Origin: Pseudomonadota bacterium
GTDB lineage: Bacteria > Pseudomonadota > Alphaproteobacteria > Caulobacterales > Aquidulcibacteraceae
Length of the DNA: 9,080 nt
Reading direction: 5' to 3'
NCBI GenBank assembly: GCA_023461135.1
Contig: JAEWNX010000303.1
Coordinates: 1-9,080 of the forward strand
The notes beneath the pieces are model-generated. The model was not told where the DNA came from. It was given only the letters and a program-made list of their open reading frames with translations, and did no database searches. The stretch's first letter is position 1. Each line of letters opens with the position of its first letter. Shown here piece by piece: positions 6,887-9,080 of the stretch. Made by a program: the position numbers and the translations under genes.

Positions 6887-6904
6887 GACTCACTTTAGAC
6901 TCAC
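6887..6904. repeat. Tandem GACTCAC direct repeat with two GANTC sites
   Basis: Two identical 7-base copies of GACTCAC lie at 6887-6893 and 6898-6904, eleven bases apart and so on one face of the helix. Both contain GACTC, the recognition sequence (GANTC) of the alphaproteobacterial cell-cycle methyltransferase CcrM. They sit in the 61-base gap between the vWA-like gene and the GIY-YIG-like gene. This may be an operator or a methylation-sensitive control site. No convincing promoter hexamers accompany it. Confidence 0.4.
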
Positions 6905-6930
6905 CCGCCGGTGGGAACCGGAGGGGCGTT

Positions 6931-7278
6931 TTGAACACCTACAATTGGCAAGGCGGCAGCGGACGCTGGTACGAGTTCGAGATCGCGCGTGCGCAGCGTG
7001 CGTGGGAGCCTGTGGGCGGCCTCTACATGTTCGTGAAACCGCACGATCAGCCGCAACAGGACTGGGGCGGCCCGATCACGCTCTACATCGCCAAGACCGA
7101 CGACTTTTCGCAATCGCTGCTGCGTCACGACATGTGGCGCGCGGCGGAAAACCTTGGCGCCAAGGAAATCCACCTGCTCGTAGTGAAGGACCCGGCGGCG
7201 CGCGAGCGCGTGGAGAGAGACCTGCTCGAAGCGCAGGCGCCGATCCTCAACCGCAACATGCTGCGCCGCGTCGCGTAG
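6931..7278 (+). CDS. GIY-YIG-like domain protein
   Basis: This 115-residue protein carries a compact domain with the order of elements seen in GIY-YIG nucleases: GLY (30-32) for the GIY strand; LYIAKTDD (51-58) for the YIG strand; a helix ending in LLRHD (63-67); a strand EIHLLVV (79-85); and ERVERDLLEAQAPILNRN (92-109), which matches the E..LI....P.lN ending with Glu95 and Asn107. The YIG glycine is Ala54, and the position where the catalytic Arg is expected (ten residues after the Tyr) is Ser62. Arg65 may substitute, or the protein may be a non-cutting relative. The start is TTG, chosen because a strong GGAGG (6920-6924) lies six bases upstream and no in-frame ATG precedes the domain. It follows the vWA-like gene by 61 bases and is followed by a terminator. 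Fold likely; activity uncertain. Confidence 0.78.
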   Translation: MNTYNWQGGSGRWYEFEIARAQRAWEPVGGLYMFVKPHDQPQQDWGGPITLYIAKTDDFSQSLLRHDMWRAAENLGAKEIHLLVVKDPAARERVERDLLEAQAPILNRNMLRRVA

Positions 7279-7305
7279 CAGAGGCGCGCCGATCACGAGG
7301 ACATG

Positions 7306-7329
7306 AAGGGCCCGCGCTGCGGGCCCTTT
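7306..7329 (+). terminator. Rho-independent-type terminator after the GIY-YIG-like gene
   Basis: A perfect 10-base-pair stem, AAGGGCCCGC (7306-7315) with GCGGGCCCTT (7319-7328), closes a three-base loop GCT and is followed by a short T run (TTT, then CC and ATTT). It begins 27 bases after the stop codon at 7276-7278. The T tract is short, but the stem is very stable. It marks the end of the transcription unit that starts at the four-TM gene. Confidence 0.82.
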
Positions 7330-7350
7330 CCATTTGCGGCAACTCGTTGG

Positions 7351-7390
7351 GCGTCTCGCACGTTCCGCAGGAACGATGCACAGGAGACGC
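7351..7390 (+). promoter_or_regulatory. 5' leader hairpin covering the Shine-Dalgarno of the small ORF
   Basis: Three consecutive pairings build one long hairpin: GCGTCTC (7351-7357) with GAGACGC (7384-7390), GCA (7358-7360) with TGC (7377-7379), and CGTTCC (7361-7366) with GGAACG (7370-7375) around a GCA loop. The 3' side has a one-base bulge (A7376) and a four-base bulge (7380-7383). The Shine-Dalgarno AGGAG (7382-7386) is partly within the basal stem, two bases before the GTG start at 7392. This is the geometry of a translational switch or RNA thermometer. The pairing is certain from the bases; the regulatory role is inferred. Confidence 0.5.
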
Positions 7391-7391
7391 T

Positions 7392-7631
7392 GTGGCTAAC
7401 ACTGCTTATGCAATCGCGACGCTGCACCGACCATTGCGCGGCCATTTGAAGACAACCGTCGCCGCCTGGCGCCACAGACGCAGCATCCGCGCAGGCGCAG
7501 CGGCCAGGAAAGCCAAGGCAATTATCGCCATGGCCAAGCTCAAGGCGAGGGCCAAGCGCGCGCCGAAGCTGACGCCTGCAGAAAGCGGCCAGATTGATCC
7601 CTCCGAGACGGAAGAGTTGCCGCCGGCCTGA
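7392..7631 (+). CDS. Small basic protein of 79 residues, unknown function
   Basis: The frame has a GTG start five bases after a good Shine-Dalgarno (AGGAG, 7382-7386) and ends at TGA 7629-7631. The predicted protein is strongly basic in residues 13-55 (many Arg/Lys in a helical, Ala-rich setting, such as AIIAMAKLKARAKR) and ends in an acidic, Pro-containing tail (ETEELPPA). I see no signal peptide and no clear membrane segment. It resembles small nucleic-acid- or membrane-surface-binding proteins in charge pattern only, and I recognise no family. The open frame extends further upstream, but that part crosses the terminator and the GIY-YIG-like gene and is not coding. The ribosome site, leader hairpin and independent position after a terminator argue for a real gene. 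Confidence 0.55.
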   Translation: MANTAYAIATLHRPLRGHLKTTVAAWRHRRSIRAGAAARKAKAIIAMAKLKARAKRAPKLTPAESGQIDPSETEELPPA

Positions 7632-7660
7632 GCCAGGCTCAAGCGGCCGCCTGCCGGCTT
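7626..7660 (+). terminator. Weak hairpins after the small ORF, possible terminator
   Basis: GCCTG-AGC-CAGGC (7626-7638) overlaps the stop codon of the small ORF. A second imperfect stem follows: AAGCGGC (7641-7647) with GCCGGCTT (7653-7660), one bulged base, and then GCTTTCC. Either could end transcription of the small gene before the flavoenzyme promoter. There is no proper T run, so the call is weak. Confidence 0.25.
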
Positions 7661-7694
7661 GCTTTCCCACGATAGTTTAGATATAAAGTATCTC
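7659..7694 (+). promoter_or_regulatory. Promoter for a probably leaderless mRNA, overlapping an operator-like inverted repeat
   Basis: TTGCTT (7659-7664) and TATAAA (7682-7687) are spaced by 17 bases, a good sigma-70-type promoter. The expected start of transcription, about seven bases after the -10, falls at 7694-7695, on the A of the ATG at 7695. No Shine-Dalgarno sequence precedes that ATG, so the mRNA is probably leaderless. The inverted repeat AGATA-taaag-TATCT (7679-7693) covers the -10 and the start point, where a repressor would block transcription. The patch 7671-7693 has only five G/C in 23 bases, in sharp contrast to its surroundings. MarR-family regulators often govern aromatic-CoA genes through such sites, but no regulator gene is in the window. 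Confidence 0.6.
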
Positions 7695-9080
7695 ATGCGC
7701 ATTGCCTGCATCGGCGGCGGGCCGGCCGGGCTCCTGTTCGCCATTTCCATGAAGCTGCGCGATGCGCGGCACGATGTCGTCGTGTTCGAGCGCAACGACC
7801 CCGGCGATACATTCGGCTGGGGCGTCGTCTTCTCCGACCAGACCATGGAGAATCTCCGCGCCAACGATCCCGAGAGCGCGGACGCCATTGAGGCGGGCTT
7901 TGCGCACTGGGACGACATCGATGTCCACATCCACGGCCAGACCATCACCTCCTCAGGCCATGGCTTCATCGGCATTGGCCGAAAACGACTGTTGAACATC
8001 CTGCAGGACCGTGCGCGCGAACTGGGCGTGACGTTGGCGTTTGGAACCGAGATAGACCCATCTGCGGAACTGTTCGGCGCGTACGATCTCGTGCTCGCGT
8101 GCGATGGCGCCAATTCCAAGCTGCGCAATGCGTTCGAGCCAGAGTTCGGCGTCGATATCGATGTAAGGCCCAACAAGTACATCTGGCTCGGCGCCGACAA
8201 GGCGTTCGAGGCCTTCACGTTCGCGTTCGAACAGACCGAACACGGCTGGATCTGGGCGCATGCCTACAAGTTCGAGCCGAACGCTTCGACATTCATCGTG
8301 GAATGCTCGGAGGCCACCTGGCGCGGTTTTGGCTTCGACAAGATGAGCCAGGACGAAACCTGCCGCGCCGCGGAGAATCTGTTCGCCAAGTATCTCGACG
8401 GCGCGACACTCTCCACCAACGCCAAGCACATGCGCGGCTCGTCGTGGCTCAATTTCCCGCGCATCGTCTGTGAGCGTTGGCATCGCGGCAATCTCATTCT
8501 GATGGGCGACGCCGCGCATACAGCGCATTTTTCGATCGGCTCGGGCACCAAGCTCGCGTTCGAGGACGCGATCAAGCTGGCGCAGGTGCTGCACGGCGGC
8601 AAGCCGCTGGCCGAAGCGCTCGCGGAGTATCACGCGGAGCGCCAGATCGAAGTTCTGAAGCTGCAAAACGCCGCGCGCAATTCGACCGAATGGTTCGAGA
8701 ATATCGACCGCTACGCGAACTTGCAGCCGCTCCAGTTCGCCTATTCCCTGCTCACGCGCAGTCAGCGCGTCAGCCACGAAAACCTTCGGCTGCGTGACAA
8801 GAGTTTCGTGCGAAGCGTCGAAACGTGGTTCGCCGGCAAAGCGCTATCGGACAATCCGCCACCGCCCATGTTCGCGCCCATGCGTCTGCGCGAGATGGAG
8901 ATCGCCAACCGGGTCGTCGTTTCGCCGATGTGTCAGTATTCGGCCGAAGACGGGACGCCGAACGAATTTCATTTCGTGCATTACGGCGCGCGCGCGATGG
9001 GCGGCGCGGGGCTCATCTTCACCGAGATGACGGATGTCTCCGCCGATGCGCGCATCACGCCAGGCTGCGCGGGGATGTAC
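7695..9080 (+). CDS. Bifunctional FAD monooxygenase/Old Yellow Enzyme-type oxidoreductase, 5' part (partial)
   Basis: The frame is open from ATG 7695 to the window edge (462 codons). Residues 1-380 form a flavin monooxygenase of the aromatic hydroxylase group: dinucleotide-binding IGGGPAG (6-12), the DG motif CDGANSKLR (136-144) and the FAD ribityl site [20 protein letters not shown] (267-286). At about 391 a second domain begins: [20 protein letters not shown] (392-411), MCQYSAEDG (412-420, with Cys413 at the position of the conserved flavin-contacting Cys of YqjM-type Old Yellow Enzymes) and [17 protein letters not shown] (429-445). This fusion is the known architecture of 2-aminobenzoyl-CoA monooxygenase/reductase and salicylyl-CoA 5-hydroxylase, which hydroxylate, and in the first case also reduce, an aromatic CoA ester with O2 and NAD(P)H. 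The rest of the second domain and any CoA-ligase partner lie outside. The architecture is confident; the substrate is unresolved. Confidence 0.93.
   Translation, partial: MRIACIGGGPAGLLFAISMKLRDARHDVVVFERNDPGDTFGWGVVFSDQTMENLRANDPESADAIEAGFAHWDDIDVHIHGQTITSSGHGFIGIGRKRLLNILQDRARELGVTLAFGTEIDPSAELFGAYDLVLACDGANSKLRNAFEPEFGVDIDVRPNKYIWLGADKAFEAFTFAFEQTEHGWIWAHAYKFEPNASTFIVECSEATWRGFGFDKMSQDETCRAAENLFAKYLDGATLSTNAKHMRGSSWLNFPRIVCERWHRGNLILMGDAAHTAHFSIGSGTKLAFEDAIKLAQVLHGGKPLAEALAEYHAERQIEVLKLQNAARNSTEWFENIDRYANLQPLQFAYSLLTRSQRVSHENLRLRDKSFVRSVETWFAGKALSDNPPPPMFAPMRLREMEIANRVVVSPMCQYSAEDGTPNEFHFVHYGARAMGGAGLIFTEMTDVSADARITPGCAGMY

Noticed and set aside
5895..6938. Minus-strand open frame of 347 codons opposite the vWA-like gene
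   Set aside because: No recognisable domain; opposite a gene with a TM helix, vWA-like motifs and translational coupling.
6945..7391. Upstream part of the open frame that contains the 79-residue small ORF
   Set aside because: It runs out of frame through the GIY-YIG-like gene and across a strong terminator. Only the segment after the Shine-Dalgarno at 7382 is credible.
7406..8218. Minus-strand open frame of 270 codons, and another at 7953-8777, opposite the flavin monooxygenase
   Set aside because: The plus-strand frame has clear FAD-binding motifs and is open across the whole stretch; the minus frames are shadows.
1..9080. CRISPR arrays, tRNA or rRNA genes, insertion sequences, prophage attachment sites
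   Set aside because: I looked for regular repeat-spacer patterns, cloverleaf-like segments, transposase motifs and terminal inverted repeats and saw none.

Overview
This is a GC-rich window with tightly packed genes, ATGA/GTGA start-stop overlaps and several GTG/TTG starts. Together with the types of genes present, this suggests the chromosome of an alphaproteobacterium, possibly of the Caulobacterales/Hyphomonadaceae type. The taxonomic call is an inference from composition and gene content, not from a marker gene. No rRNA, tRNA, CRISPR array, insertion sequence or attachment site was seen.

Layout. (1) Positions 1-2357, plus strand: the end of a YbhG/HlyD-type membrane fusion protein, an ABC ATPase and an ABC-2 permease, each joined to the next by a 4-base ATGA overlap. 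They form one tripartite efflux pump operon. (2) Positions 2354-4624, minus strand: an inositol-monophosphatase-family phosphatase, then a FlaA1/PglF-like nucleotide-sugar dehydratase without the usual membrane domain. The dehydratase converges on the permease so closely that both genes stop within a single CTAG. (3) Positions 4699-7278, plus strand, divergent from the phosphatase: a 460-residue four-TM protein with flanking coiled-coil regions, translationally coupled to a membrane-anchored vWA-like protein. A small GIY-YIG-like protein follows, and the unit ends in a strong hairpin terminator at 7306-7329. I know of no characterised system with this arrangement, so it is the best candidate here for something undescribed. 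(4) Positions 7351-7631: a 79-residue basic small protein whose Shine-Dalgarno sequence lies partly inside a long hairpin, suggesting control by RNA structure. (5) Positions 7659-9080: an AT-rich promoter/operator, apparently for a leaderless mRNA, and the first 462 codons of a fused FAD monooxygenase/Old Yellow Enzyme protein. That fusion resembles 2-aminobenzoyl-CoA monooxygenase/reductase and salicylyl-CoA 5-hydroxylase, which act in aromatic acid breakdown. The gene runs off the window.

The efflux operon, the surface-sugar/phosphatase pair, the membrane-vWA module and the aromatic-CoA gene look like separate functional units placed side by side. Function is well supported for the ABC pump and the fused flavoenzyme, moderately for the dehydratase and phosphatase, and is unknown for the two membrane-module proteins and the small basic protein.
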